DNA of 64,000 nucleotides, taken from the NCBI GenBank assembly GCA_020073265.1, contig JAIQFN010000019.1, positions 1-64,000 of the forward strand. Direction: 5' to 3'. Below the pieces are notes generated by a model. It was not told where the DNA came from and did no database searches. It was given only the letters and a program-made list of their open reading frames with translations. Source of the DNA: Terriglobia bacterium (GTDB taxonomy: Bacteria; Acidobacteriota; Terriglobia; Bryobacterales; Bryobacteraceae). A program made the position numbers and the translations under genes. Shown piece after piece: positions 29,488 to 38,754 of the stretch; within the stretch, counting starts at the first letter, position 1; every line of letters starts with the position of its first letter.

Positions 29488-30957
29488 CTACTGACCTCCG
29501 CCTCCGGTGGGCGTTGGCTGCCTGCGCGCAGGCGGCGCGATCGGATCGCCATTGCAGAGCGGACAACCGATCACCACATCGTTCGGAGTCAGCTTCAGTT
29601 TCTCGCGCCGCTTGGCCATCTCGGCATAGAACTGCTCGTCGGTGAGCGCCACTCCCTGCCCCAGATCGATAAACATGTTGGCAATCGAGCGATTCCCCGA
29701 GCCGGTCCAGTTTCTCGGATCGGGCACGTTCCGGTTGGCGGCCGAATTGTCCATGTAGCCGATGATGTGCAGAATGGTTCCCTTGGGCAGCAGCGGCGCG
29801 TAATCGTCCTCGTACTCGTAGACGCGGACCCAGTTGTGGTCGTAGCCGGAGCAACTGAGCGTCTGAACGTTGATACCCCAGATCGCTTCCAGGCACATGC
29901 GGATTCCCGGCGCATGCAGGTGCGGTTCATACGAAGTGATCTTGGTGTTTTCCGACAGGACGTTGTAGGCATCCAGGCGCTGATTGGCTTCGCCGGCCTT
30001 AATATCGATGTCGACGCCGTTGCCGAGTCCGCGCCGGGCATATCGCACGGTCGGCTTGTAACCCTTGGGGAAAAACTTGAAGCCGAACAGCAGGCGCGCC
30101 TTGGTATCGCGGCCGTTGGAATGGATGTGGCTGGAGGCGAACACCAGGTTGGAGCCAGCCTTGAGGAGCTTTCCCGCGTCATCCGGGAAAATGTCGGCGT
30201 TGCGGCCGACCTCGTGGATGGGCCACGTCCCGCTGCCCTCGCCCACGTCTTCGCCCAGAGCAGCCTGCGCGCCGGGAACCGTGGTGGTCCAGATCATGTG
30301 GTGGAACACGTAGCGGGCGCCGACGGTTTTTCTTCCACCCGCGGTCTCCACCGGAATATCATTCACTTCCTTCATCTCGACCGATTTCACCCAGCGGTCC
30401 TCGGTGAGGCCGGTGGGCGCCGCCTGAAGCTCGCCCCACCAATCGGGCGCGCCGGCTTTCACTGTAATCTCGGGCGTCGAAACCACCAGGTCCGGTTCGC
30501 CTAAATTCCATTTAGTGCCGTCCACCAGCGGCAGCGGCTTCGGCATGTCGGCGGGATTCCCTTCCGGAGCGCCACTGTCGGCCCACTTCACGATCTTGGC
30601 CAGTTCCAGATCGCTGAGCGACGGGTCATTCCTGTAATGCTGGATCCCGATGTTCTTCTCGATGAACCACGGAGGCATCGCGCCGCGCTTGTCGCGCAGC
30701 AGCGTGCGCTGCTTGATGGATTTTGCCCACGGCCGGACTTCGTTGTACGTGATCAGCGACATCGGCGCCACCGAGTTGGGCTGATGGCAGTTCTGACAAC
30801 TGCGCTGGAGAATGGGCGCGATGTCTTTCGCGAACGTCACCTCGCCTTTGATCGTGGGAAGGTCGTCGGCCTTCAGCGCCGAAGAAATCATGACGCCCAC
30901 CACCGCGGGCACAAGCACCGCCAAACCAAGCAATCGCCTGCTATTTGCGAAACTCAT
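29488..30957 (-). CDS. Secreted cytochrome c-like protein with copper-monooxygenase-like region
   Basis: A 489-residue exported protein. After a signal or anchor (LGLAVLVPAVVGVMISSALKA) there is one haem site, CQNCH, within FAKDIAPILQRSCQNCHQPN. Then AMPPWFIEKNIG and repeated His motifs follow (YVFHHMIW, SSHIHSNGRD, YEPHLHAPGIRM), like the copper type II monooxygenase-related proteins of Acidobacteria and Planctomycetes. The tail CPLCNGDP may bind metal. I chose ATG 30957, which has AAAGGAG upstream; the frame extends 24 codons further. The substrate is unknown. Confidence 0.75.
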   Translation of the reverse strand: MSFANSRRLLGLAVLVPAVVGVMISSALKADDLPTIKGEVTFAKDIAPILQRSCQNCHQPNSVAPMSLITYNEVRPWAKSIKQRTLLRDKRGAMPPWFIEKNIGIQHYRNDPSLSDLELAKIVKWADSGAPEGNPADMPKPLPLVDGTKWNLGEPDLVVSTPEITVKAGAPDWWGELQAAPTGLTEDRWVKSVEMKEVNDIPVETAGGRKTVGARYVFHHMIWTTTVPGAQAALGEDVGEGSGTWPIHEVGRNADIFPDDAGKLLKAGSNLVFASSHIHSNGRDTKARLLFGFKFFPKGYKPTVRYARRGLGNGVDIDIKAGEANQRLDAYNVLSENTKITSYEPHLHAPGIRMCLEAIWGINVQTLSCSGYDHNWVRVYEYEDDYAPLLPKGTILHIIGYMDNSAANRNVPDPRNWTGSGNRSIANMFIDLGQGVALTDEQFYAEMAKRREKLKLTPNDVVIGCPLCNGDPIAPPARRQPTPTGGGGQ

Positions 30958-31067
30958 CACAGAGACACTCCTTTCCCCAGACTCCCTCGACTCGATCCAA
31001 ATTATATAGTTGCCGCGCGCCGTTGTCAATGGGTAAGTCTTTGAAAAGGCGCGACAAACAGCCGGCG

Positions 31068-31295
31068 CTATGCTACCGAGCGGTTGGTCGATTGGCGCGC
31101 AATGACGATCCCATCCAACAGGCGCCTCGCGGATGCAGCGATCTCTTGCACCGCGCGGTCGAAAACTTCCTGATTCGCGCGGGACGGCTTTTGGAAACCG
31201 CTGATCTTTCGCACGAACTGCAGCGCGGCCGCGCTCAGCTCTTCGTCCGTCGCGCGTTGTCCAGGCACGCGCAACACTTTAATGCTTCTGCACAT
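31068..31295 (-). CDS. DUF2277 family protein
   Basis: A 75-residue protein matching the small conserved DUF2277 family: MCRSIKVLR at the start, then ATDEELSAAALQFVRKISGFQKPS, and a helical C terminus. There is no signal peptide or membrane segment. The function of the family is unknown. It stands alone between the cytochrome gene and the STAS gene, all on the minus strand. Confidence 0.85.
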   Translation of the reverse strand: MCRSIKVLRVPGQRATDEELSAAALQFVRKISGFQKPSRANQEVFDRAVQEIAASARRLLDGIVIARQSTNRSVA

Positions 31296-31380
31296 CTCAG
31301 GTTCCTCCCTGCCGAAGCCGACACACGCCCGTCATCATAATCTTTGGCGGTATAAAACTTCAAACAGGCAGGAGAGCCGT

Positions 31381-31734
31381 TCAGGCGGTGGCCGATTTTG
31401 ACAGGAGCTGCTCGGCGGTCTCGACGCTTTCGAAGCTTGGAATCATCCCGGCCACCTTGGAGACGGTGAAGAGAGTCTGGATCCGATCGCTCGCGCCCGT
31501 GATCCCGAACCCGCGCCCGTGCCGCTGGCAGGAAGCCAGCACGCCGAGCAGCGTGCCCAAGCCCGCCGAATCCATGTAGGGCACGCCCGACAGCTCCACC
31601 ACTAGGGCCGAGTCGGCCTCGGCGCGCGCCGCATCCTGAAAATCGAACATGGTCTTCAGGGTCAGCGGCCCCGTAAGCCGGAAGACACGCACGCCGCTAG
31701 CGCGCTTCTCTACTTCAATCGTCAGGTCATCCAT
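31381..31734 (-). CDS. STAS-domain protein (anti-sigma factor antagonist type)
   Basis: A 117-residue single STAS domain. The switch motif VPYMDSAGLGTLLGV contains the phosphorylatable Ser near residue 59, as in SpoIIAA/RsbV. The N-terminal strand VFRLTGPLTLKTMFDFQ is also typical. In this family the unphosphorylated form binds an anti-sigma kinase and frees a sigma factor. No cognate kinase or sigma gene is adjacent, so its partner is unknown. Confidence 0.88.
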   Translation of the reverse strand: MDDLTIEVEKRASGVRVFRLTGPLTLKTMFDFQDAARAEADSALVVELSGVPYMDSAGLGTLLGVLASCQRHGRGFGITGASDRIQTLFTVSKVAGMIPSFESVETAEQLLSKSATA

Positions 31735-31857
31735 GGGTTAACTCGTTAAACATCGCAGTCGAGCCTAACACGCGATTGCTACAGTCTCATTACACTAGCA
31801 TGAACCGGGCATTAACGACCGATCTCCGGGGGCCGCGCTAGAGTAGTTAAAGAAGCA

Positions 31858-33177
31858 ATGCAAGCAACCACCAAGACCGCCGCGGATATTCTGGCGGCCA
31901 AGATCCAGGCCCGTACCGCTCGCGTCGGAATCGTGGGCCTCGGCTACGTCGGTTTGCCGCTGGCCGTCGAATTCGCCCAAGCCGGGTTCACTGTGACCGG
32001 CATCGACATCCAGGAAGACAAGGTCGCCCGGCTGAACACCGGGGAATCCTATGTCCAGGACGTGCCCTCGGACGCCCTGCGCCCGCTAGTGGAGGCGGGA
32101 AAATTTCACGCCACCACGGACTTCTCACTGGTCGCCGAGCTCGACACCATCAACATCGCCGTGCCCACTCCGCTCAGAAAAACCAAGGACCCCGACATGA
32201 GCTTCATCGTGTCGGCCTGCGGCGAGATCGCCAAATATTTCAGCCCCGGCAAGCTGGTGATCCTGGAATCCACCACCTATCCGGGCACCACCGACGAGCT
32301 GGTCCTGCCCATGCTGGAGCGTCCCGGCTGGAAAGCCGGCGAGCAGTTCTTCCTGTGCTTTTCGCCCGAGCGCGTCGATCCCGGCAACCCGAAATACCAG
32401 ACCGCCAACATCCCGAAAGTGGTCGGAGGCATCACGCCGGCCTGCACCCGGATGGGCGCCCTGTTTTATTCGCAAGCCTTGCAGCAAGTGGTGCCGGTGA
32501 GTTCGACGCGCGTCGCCGAGATGGTGAAGCTGCTCGAAAACACGTTCCGCATGATCAACATCGGCCTGGCCAACGAGATCGCCCTCATGTGCGACCGCAT
32601 GGGCCTCAACGTGTGGGAAGTGATCGACGCCGCGGCCACCAAACCGTTCGGGTTCATGCCGTTTTATCCGGGACCAGGCCTGGGCGGGCACTGCATCCCC
32701 ATCGATCCGTTCTACCTGTCGTGGAAAACCAAGCAGGCCGGCTTCGAAGCGCGCTTCATCGAGCTGGCCGGACAGATCAACGGCCAGATGCCGCACTTCG
32801 TGGTGGACAAGATCCAGAACGCGCTGAACGATTGCTCAAAGCCGATGAAGGGCTCGCACGTCCACGTTCTGGGAGTAGCCTATAAACGCGACATCGATGA
32901 CGTGCGCGAATCCCCCGCCCTGGACATCATCCTGCTGCTGGAACGCCGCGGCGCGCGGGTGACCTACAGCGATCCGTTCGTTCCAAAGATCCGCTTGGAC
33001 AGCCGCGAGCTCGCCGCCGAAGATCCCCTGGCCATGGCGGCCCAGGCCGATTGCGTGGTGTTGGTCACCGATCACTCCGGCGTCGACTACCCGGGCATCG
33101 TGCGGAATGCGCGCTTGATCGTGGACACGCGCAACGCACTCAAGAACTACCCATCTGAGAAAGTCGTGCGATTGTAG
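31858..33177 (+). CDS. Nucleotide-sugar dehydrogenase (WbpA/TviB-like UDP-HexNAc dehydrogenase)
   Basis: A 439-residue NAD enzyme that oxidises the C6 hydroxyl of a UDP-sugar, probably UDP-GlcNAc, for surface polysaccharide. The N terminus has VGIVGLGYVGLPLAVEFAQAG; the catalytic Cys lies in GPGLGGHCIPIDPF near residue 280, after the helix LLENTFRMINIGLANE. The C-terminal UDP-binding domain has VLGVAYKRDIDDVRESPAL. No glycosyltransferase genes are adjacent, but the Mla operon that follows also concerns the outer envelope. Confidence 0.92.
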   Translation: MQATTKTAADILAAKIQARTARVGIVGLGYVGLPLAVEFAQAGFTVTGIDIQEDKVARLNTGESYVQDVPSDALRPLVEAGKFHATTDFSLVAELDTINIAVPTPLRKTKDPDMSFIVSACGEIAKYFSPGKLVILESTTYPGTTDELVLPMLERPGWKAGEQFFLCFSPERVDPGNPKYQTANIPKVVGGITPACTRMGALFYSQALQQVVPVSSTRVAEMVKLLENTFRMINIGLANEIALMCDRMGLNVWEVIDAAATKPFGFMPFYPGPGLGGHCIPIDPFYLSWKTKQAGFEARFIELAGQINGQMPHFVVDKIQNALNDCSKPMKGSHVHVLGVAYKRDIDDVRESPALDIILLLERRGARVTYSDPFVPKIRLDSRELAAEDPLAMAAQADCVVLVTDHSGVDYPGIVRNARLIVDTRNALKNYPSEKVVRL

Positions 33178-33255
33178 CTCACCGGATCGAGCGCGCAATC
33201 GAACAAACGGATCTCGCTCGGAACCGACCCGCTGCCCCGGCCCCCAATTCTCAAC

Positions 33256-34044
<789 letters not shown>

Positions 34045-34899
34045 ATGGGCGCCGCGCACACCGCCCCACCGGCCGGCAGCCTGCTGCGTTTTGAGAACGT
34101 CACGGTATGCTTCGATGAACTGGAGGCGCTGCACCAGGTGTCTTTCGAGATGCGGGCCGGAGAAACGCGGGTGGTGCTGGGCGCCGCCGGAAGCGGAAAA
34201 ACCGTGCTCCTGAAAACGGCCCTCGGCCTCATCAAGCCCGATGCGGGCCGCGTCTTTCTGTTCGGACACGATATCACCAACGTCCCCGAGCGCGACCTGT
34301 TCGACATTCGCAGCCAGGTGGGCGTGCTGTTCCAGGAGGGCGGGCTGTTCGACTCCATCACCGTGGCCGAAAATGTCGCCTATCCCCTGGTCAACCGCAA
34401 AACCCACACGGTTCCCGCCAGCGAGGTCGACAGCCGCGTCCAGGATGCCCTGCGCTTCGTCGAACTCGAGCACACTCTGGACAAGTATCCCAGTGAATTG
34501 TCGGGCGGCATGCGTCGCCGCGTTGGAATCGCGCGCGCCGTCGTCAGCGAACCGCCGCTGGTGCTTTACGACTCCCCCACCGCCGGCCTGGATCCCATCA
34601 CCGCCAATACCATCATGGCCCTCATCGCCAAGGAGCGCGATACCCAGAACACTGCCAATCTCATCGTGACCCAGCGTTATCAGGACGGGCAACTGATGGC
34701 TAATTTTCGATACAATCGCAACCGTGGGTATCTGGAGCCGGTTTCCGGCAACGGGGATGCGGCCGGGCACGGCTCAAACTCAACTGGCACCGTATTCATG
34801 GTCATGAAAGAGGGGATCGTTGTCTTCGAGGGAACTCAGGCGGAGTTGGAAGCTTCCAGCGACCCTTACGTGATCAGGTTCGTACCGAAATATTCTTAA
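34045..34899 (+). CDS. mlaF: Lipid-transport ABC ATPase (MlaF-like) with altered Walker B and H-loop
   Basis: A 284-residue ATPase partner of MlaE. Walker A GAAGSGKT (residues 46-53), the Q-loop LFQEGGLFDSITVAEN and signature LSGGM are normal. After Walker B (LVLYD) the catalytic Glu is replaced by Ser177 (YDSPTAGLD), and the H-loop His is replaced by Gln210 (LIVTQRYQDG). An insertion of about 35 residues follows the H-loop before VFMVMKEGIVVFEG. The enzyme should bind ATP, but hydrolysis by the usual mechanism is doubtful. The YDSPTAGLD form may be a lineage trait. Confidence 0.92.
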   Translation: MGAAHTAPPAGSLLRFENVTVCFDELEALHQVSFEMRAGETRVVLGAAGSGKTVLLKTALGLIKPDAGRVFLFGHDITNVPERDLFDIRSQVGVLFQEGGLFDSITVAENVAYPLVNRKTHTVPASEVDSRVQDALRFVELEHTLDKYPSELSGGMRRRVGIARAVVSEPPLVLYDSPTAGLDPITANTIMALIAKERDTQNTANLIVTQRYQDGQLMANFRYNRNRGYLEPVSGNGDAAGHGSNSTGTVFMVMKEGIVVFEGTQAELEASSDPYVIRFVPKYS

Positions 34900-34902
34900 C
34901 TT

Positions 34903-35976
34903 ATGCCGCTTCAGGCCAAGGCGAGATGGGCGCGACTCAAGGTGGGGCTTCTGGCCATCGGGGCCATGACTATTCTCGCGATCCTGGTCTTCCTGATCAC
35001 CGGCAACACCAACATCTTCGAGTCCAACGCGCTGGTTTATTCCTACATGTCGGACGCCGCCGCGTTGACCAAGGGCGCCGACGTCAACCTGAACGGCATC
35101 CCGGTCGGCAAGGTCAGGAGCATCACGCTCTCCGGCTCCAAGGATCCACAGCGCCTGGTCCGTCTCGAAATGGAAGTGCCCGAACGCACCTTGAGGGACA
35201 TTCCGGTCGATTCGGTGTCCCAGATCAGCGCCGCCAACGTCCTGGGCACCAAGTACATCAACATCAAGTCGGGCAAAAGCGAAACCACCGTGCGCCCCGG
35301 CCAGGAGATCCCCAGCATCAACACCGAGGAAATCCAGGACCTGGTGCAGCAGGGCTTCGGGGTGCTCAATTCCCTGCAGCACACCGTGGAGCGCATGGAC
35401 CGGATCATTGGGCTGGTGGAATCGGGCCAGGGCAGCATCGGCAAGTTGCTGGTCGACGAAACGCTTTACGATCACTTCCTCGCGATCGTGGATCAGGTCA
35501 AGCAACTGGCCGACGTCTTGGGCAGCGACAAGGGAACTTTCGGCAAGCTGATCTACGACCGCGAACTCTACGACGACTTCCGCAAAACCTTGGGGCGCGT
35601 GGACAACGTGGTCGAAGGACTTCAGCAGGGACAGGGCACGGCTGGGAAGTTACTGAAAGATCCCGCGATGTATAACGAGCTTCAGGCCACCTTGACCGAT
35701 ATCCACAAGATCGTCACCGACCTCAATGAAGGCAAGGGCGACGCCGGCAAGCTGCTCAAGAGCGACGAACTGCACAAGGAGTTGGCCGACAGCATCGCCA
35801 GGATCGATCAGATGATCGACAAGATCAACTCCGGCCAGGGCACCATCGGCCAGCTTCTGGTCAATCCGCAGTTGTACGACAATCTGAACGGCGCAACGCG
35901 CGAGATGCATCTGCTGATGCAGGACTTCCGCGCCAACCCCAAGAAGTTCTTACGCATCAAACTTGCAATCTTCTGA
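34903..35976 (+). CDS. mlaD: MCE-domain lipid-binding protein (MlaD-like) with five 34-residue repeats
   Basis: A 357-residue membrane-anchored substrate protein of the Mla system. One N-terminal transmembrane helix (VGLLAIGAMTILAILVFLI) is followed by the MCE domain (about 38-125: LTKGADVNLNGIPVGKV, ISAANVLGTKYINI). The helical C-terminal part carries five copies of a GxGTxGKLLxDxxLYD motif starting at residues 175, 209, 243, 277 and 311, exactly 34 apart. In MCE proteins such helices form a tunnel for lipids. The gene starts three bases after the ATPase stop. A family-A palindrome follows. Confidence 0.92.
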   Translation: MPLQAKARWARLKVGLLAIGAMTILAILVFLITGNTNIFESNALVYSYMSDAAALTKGADVNLNGIPVGKVRSITLSGSKDPQRLVRLEMEVPERTLRDIPVDSVSQISAANVLGTKYINIKSGKSETTVRPGQEIPSINTEEIQDLVQQGFGVLNSLQHTVERMDRIIGLVESGQGSIGKLLVDETLYDHFLAIVDQVKQLADVLGSDKGTFGKLIYDRELYDDFRKTLGRVDNVVEGLQQGQGTAGKLLKDPAMYNELQATLTDIHKIVTDLNEGKGDAGKLLKSDELHKELADSIARIDQMIDKINSGQGTIGQLLVNPQLYDNLNGATREMHLLMQDFRANPKKFLRIKLAIF

Positions 35977-35977
35977 C

Positions 35978-36017
35978 GTGGGGCAGCCAATCCTGGCTGC
36001 AGCCGGCTTCAGCCGGC
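35978..36017. repeat. Palindromic repeat family A, copy 2
   Basis: Hairpins CAGCCA-loop-TGGCTG and GCCGGC-loop-GCCGGC. Relative to the other two copies the first stem has a G-to-C change on one arm and the matching C-to-G on the other. Confidence 0.88.
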
Positions 36018-36032
36018 CAAACTTGAGAACAC

Positions 36033-36773
36033 GTGCCCCTGAAATACCTCATCGTTAACGCCGACGATTTCGGATTCACCCGCGACGTCAACGAAGGCAT
36101 CGTCCACGCGCATCGGAACGGCATCCTCACCGCCACTACTCTGATGGCCACCGGACCGGCCTTCGAACACGCGGTCTCACTGGCGCGCGACAATCCGGAA
36201 CTGGACGTGGGCGTGCACCTCGTGCTGGTCGGCTCCGCCGGTTTTCCGCCCACCGTTCCGCGCCTGGTGGCCTCGGTGGCGCTCGGACAGATCAAAATTT
36301 ATGATCAGCTCGCCCGTCAGGTGGAGAGAATCCTGAAGGCCGGCATCCGGCCGACGCACCTGGATACCCACAAGCACACACATCTGCTCCCGCCGGTGCT
36401 GAACGCGGTGGCTCGGATCTCGGGCGATTTCCGCATTCCGTGGGTCCGCAAACCGCTGCACGTACCCGTGCCGCTCGCCGATCGCTGGCTCGATCGCAAG
36501 CTGAGCGGCTGCCGCACCACCGACTATTTCGCGGGCTTTGAAATGACCGGCCGCTACGATGCTGCGCAGCTCGCGGCGCTGATCCGCGGCCTTCCGGATG
36601 GCGTCACCGAGTTCATGTGTCACCCGGGATTTTGCACCGCCGAGCTCCAGGCCGCCCGCACTCGTCTCAAAGACAGCCGGCAGCGCGAAGTAGACGCCCT
36701 CACCAGCCCGGAGGCGCGCGCCGCCATCCAGGAATCGCACGTCACGCTAGGCCGCTACCGCGAGCTGGCGTGA
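36033..36773 (+). CDS. ChbG/HpnK-family carbohydrate or hopanoid deacetylase
   Basis: A 246-residue YdjC-fold metal-dependent deacetylase starting with GTG. Metal and catalytic motifs are present: IVNADDFGFT near the N terminus, VGVHLVL near 65 and HLDTHKHTHLLPP near 112, with EFMCHPGF near 195. HpnK members act in hopanoid synthesis, ChbG on chitooligosaccharides; the neighbours do not decide between them. No hpn genes are in the window. Confidence 0.87.
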   Translation: MPLKYLIVNADDFGFTRDVNEGIVHAHRNGILTATTLMATGPAFEHAVSLARDNPELDVGVHLVLVGSAGFPPTVPRLVASVALGQIKIYDQLARQVERILKAGIRPTHLDTHKHTHLLPPVLNAVARISGDFRIPWVRKPLHVPVPLADRWLDRKLSGCRTTDYFAGFEMTGRYDAAQLAALIRGLPDGVTEFMCHPGFCTAELQAARTRLKDSRQREVDALTSPEARAAIQESHVTLGRYRELA

Positions 36774-36804
36774 TGTCCGTGCGGCAGCCTGGCGTTCTCA
36801 GCTT

Positions 36805-37929
36805 TCAACGCGGCGCGCTCTGCTGCGTCGCCACGATCGACCACGGATACATCCCCACGTTCACCTTCACCAGCATGTACGACAGCCCGCCCGGATCGGC
36901 CTCGGTCAAGTGCGCCGTGGCCGGCGGGATGCTCAGGATGTCACCCGGCTTCACGCGATAGCTCTTAGCGCCGCGAATCGACGACCCTTGATATTCGCCC
37001 GGCCAGTTCCGAACCTGCACGCGCTCCACCAGCTCGCCGCCCACCTGGATCTCCGCCCCGCCGGCTTCGATGAAGTAGATGTCGGTGTTGCCCTCGTGAT
37101 ATTCGGCGCGCGACGGCCGAGCGGGATTCTGGTAGCGGTAAAGAAAATTGAACGCGTGCGTGTGGGTGATGGGTAGCTGCAGCAGATCGCGAGGCCCCGG
37201 ATTGGACTCGCCCTTCGCGGCAGCGGCGGCCAGCGTGGCGTGCGCTTTTTTCAATTCTTCCACCGCCCAGTAAACCGTCCCGCCCTGATCCGGCCCCAGC
37301 GGAACATTCACGCGCGGCTCCGTGGTGTTCTGCTGCGTCGCCACCATCGACCACGGATACATCCCGATGTTGACCTTCACCAGCATGTAGGAAAGCCCGC
37401 CTGGATCGGGCTCGGTCAGGTGCGCCGTGGCCGGCGGAATGTTGATGACGTCGCCGGGCTTCACCCGGTAGCTCTTCCCGCCCTTGACCGCCGACCCTTG
37501 ATATTCGCCCGGCTCGTTGGCCACCTCCTGCCGATCCACCAACTCGCCCCCGATGGTGATGTTCGCGCCGCCCGCCACGATGAAGTACACATCCGAACAG
37601 CCTTCGTGCCATTCGGCGCGCGGCGGCCGGCTCGGGTTCGGATAGCGGCACAAAAAGTTGAACGCGTGCGTGCGCGTGATGGGCAACTCCACCAGGTCGC
37701 GCGGACCAGGCGTAGTTGCGCCCTTCGCGGCCGCTGCCGCCAGCGCCGCGTGAGCCTTCTTCAAATCGTCGGCGTTCCAATAGACCACCCCGCCTTGATC
37801 GGGAGCCAGCCCCACAGGCTGGGATCTCGCGCCGGAGGCACCCTGCTGCGCCGTCGCGATGCCCGCCGGAGCCAACGCCATGCCATACAGAAACTTCCGC
37901 CGCAACATGCCCGGAATGGACTGCATCAT
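36805..37929 (-). CDS. Tat-exported protein with two tandem cupin domains
   Basis: About 374 residues. The N terminus MLRRKFLYGMALAPAG is a twin-arginine-type signal. The mature part is two near-copies of a unit of about 173 residues, each ending in a cupin with EYHEG/EWHEG...DIYFI, GGELV and PATAHLTE motifs. The metal-binding second His is visible in PATAHL. Each copy also contains GPDQGG(T/V)VYW and the helix KKAHAxLAAAAAKG. DNA of the two halves is also clearly alike, so the duplication is recent or gene-converted. The start is ATG 37929 behind AGGAGG. The enzymatic role is unknown. Confidence 0.8.
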   Translation of the reverse strand: MMQSIPGMLRRKFLYGMALAPAGIATAQQGASGARSQPVGLAPDQGGVVYWNADDLKKAHAALAAAAAKGATTPGPRDLVELPITRTHAFNFLCRYPNPSRPPRAEWHEGCSDVYFIVAGGANITIGGELVDRQEVANEPGEYQGSAVKGGKSYRVKPGDVINIPPATAHLTEPDPGGLSYMLVKVNIGMYPWSMVATQQNTTEPRVNVPLGPDQGGTVYWAVEELKKAHATLAAAAAKGESNPGPRDLLQLPITHTHAFNFLYRYQNPARPSRAEYHEGNTDIYFIEAGGAEIQVGGELVERVQVRNWPGEYQGSSIRGAKSYRVKPGDILSIPPATAHLTEADPGGLSYMLVKVNVGMYPWSIVATQQSAPR

Positions 37930-38111
37930 CGTAAACCTCCTGGCGAAGCCGGTCGCGAATCTGTACAGCGCTTCTCGACAACCTGCGGCTTCGGCTCCAG
38001 CAATGTTAAACCCGCGCGCTTCGTTTCTCAACCCTGCGTGATCCCCTCTTGAGCAACGGGGCGTGAGACTACTGTGCTACTCCCAAAGCCAGGTCAGTAG
38101 AGCGGCGTAAA

Positions 38112-38645
38112 ATGAATTACCTTTCGATGACTTCGATGCGCGTCGGCAAGTCTCTCATCGTTACCGGAATCGTGCTGTTCGCTCTATGGACAGACTACTT
38201 TCTGCATCTCGTGCGTCCAATGGATATCTGGGATTTCTGCCCTCTACCGTTGGCTCTTACAGTTGTCCTGATTGGCTTCAAGCTCGCTCGGTTCGGCCTC
38301 GGCGAACTGATATTGGCTCACGCTGCTGTCTCTTACAAGCGTGATTTGGTGTTGAGCCTTGCTATCGGGGGGCTGGCCGAATTAAGCCTTTTGGCCTTCT
38401 TCAACTTTGTTGCCGGTAACGACCCAGAAATGGCAGGGCGGTACATTCAACTCCAACGTCTTCAGGATCCCGGGGCCACGGTCGGATTAGCGGTCTTCAA
38501 GTATTTGTACTCTCACCTGGGAGTTTCTCTGAGTCGTGACGTTGGCACTTTCTGCGCTGTGGCGGTGCTGATAGCATTTTGGAGCCTTGGAGTCTTTGCG
38601 ATTCTAACTATCTTCCGGTTTCTTCGCCATGCGAAATCAAGGTAG
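38112..38645 (+). CDS. Small polytopic membrane protein, unknown function
   Basis: A 177-residue protein with about four hydrophobic segments (SLIVTGIVLFALWTDYFLHL; PLPLALTVVLIGFKLARFGL; LVLSLAIGGLAELSLLAFFNF; TFCAVAVLIAFWSLGVFAIL). Two further ATGs (codons 6 and 9) could be the start. Codon third positions are less GC-rich than in the neighbours, which hints at recent acquisition. I do not recognise a family. Confidence 0.6.
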   Translation: MNYLSMTSMRVGKSLIVTGIVLFALWTDYFLHLVRPMDIWDFCPLPLALTVVLIGFKLARFGLGELILAHAAVSYKRDLVLSLAIGGLAELSLLAFFNFVAGNDPEMAGRYIQLQRLQDPGATVGLAVFKYLYSHLGVSLSRDVGTFCAVAVLIAFWSLGVFAILTIFRFLRHAKSR

Positions 38646-38692
38646 CCCACTAGCTACCACCGCTTCGCATGGCTCCCTCCGCGCCAATCATG

Positions 38693-38698
38693 TATAAT
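38693..38698 (+). promoter_or_regulatory. -10 box of the rimP-nusA-infB operon
   Basis: A perfect TATAAT preceded by TG, 56 bases before the rimP ATG. The -35 is poor. The transcript would begin just before the leader hairpin at 38717. Confidence 0.5.
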
Positions 38699-38716
38699 GA
38701 AGTTGTCGAACAAGCC

Positions 38717-38740
38717 AAGTGGGCGAAAGCCCACTTTTTT
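38717..38740 (+). terminator. Terminator-like leader hairpin before rimP (possible attenuator)
   Basis: AAGTGGGC-GAAA-GCCCACTT is an eight-pair perfect stem with a stable GNRA loop, followed by a T run. It lies between the promoter and the rimP start, so it would stop transcription early unless read through. Attenuator-type leaders are known ahead of rimP-nusA operons in other bacteria, where NusA feeds back on its own synthesis. Confidence 0.75.
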
Positions 38741-38754
38741 ATTGCAATAAGCAA

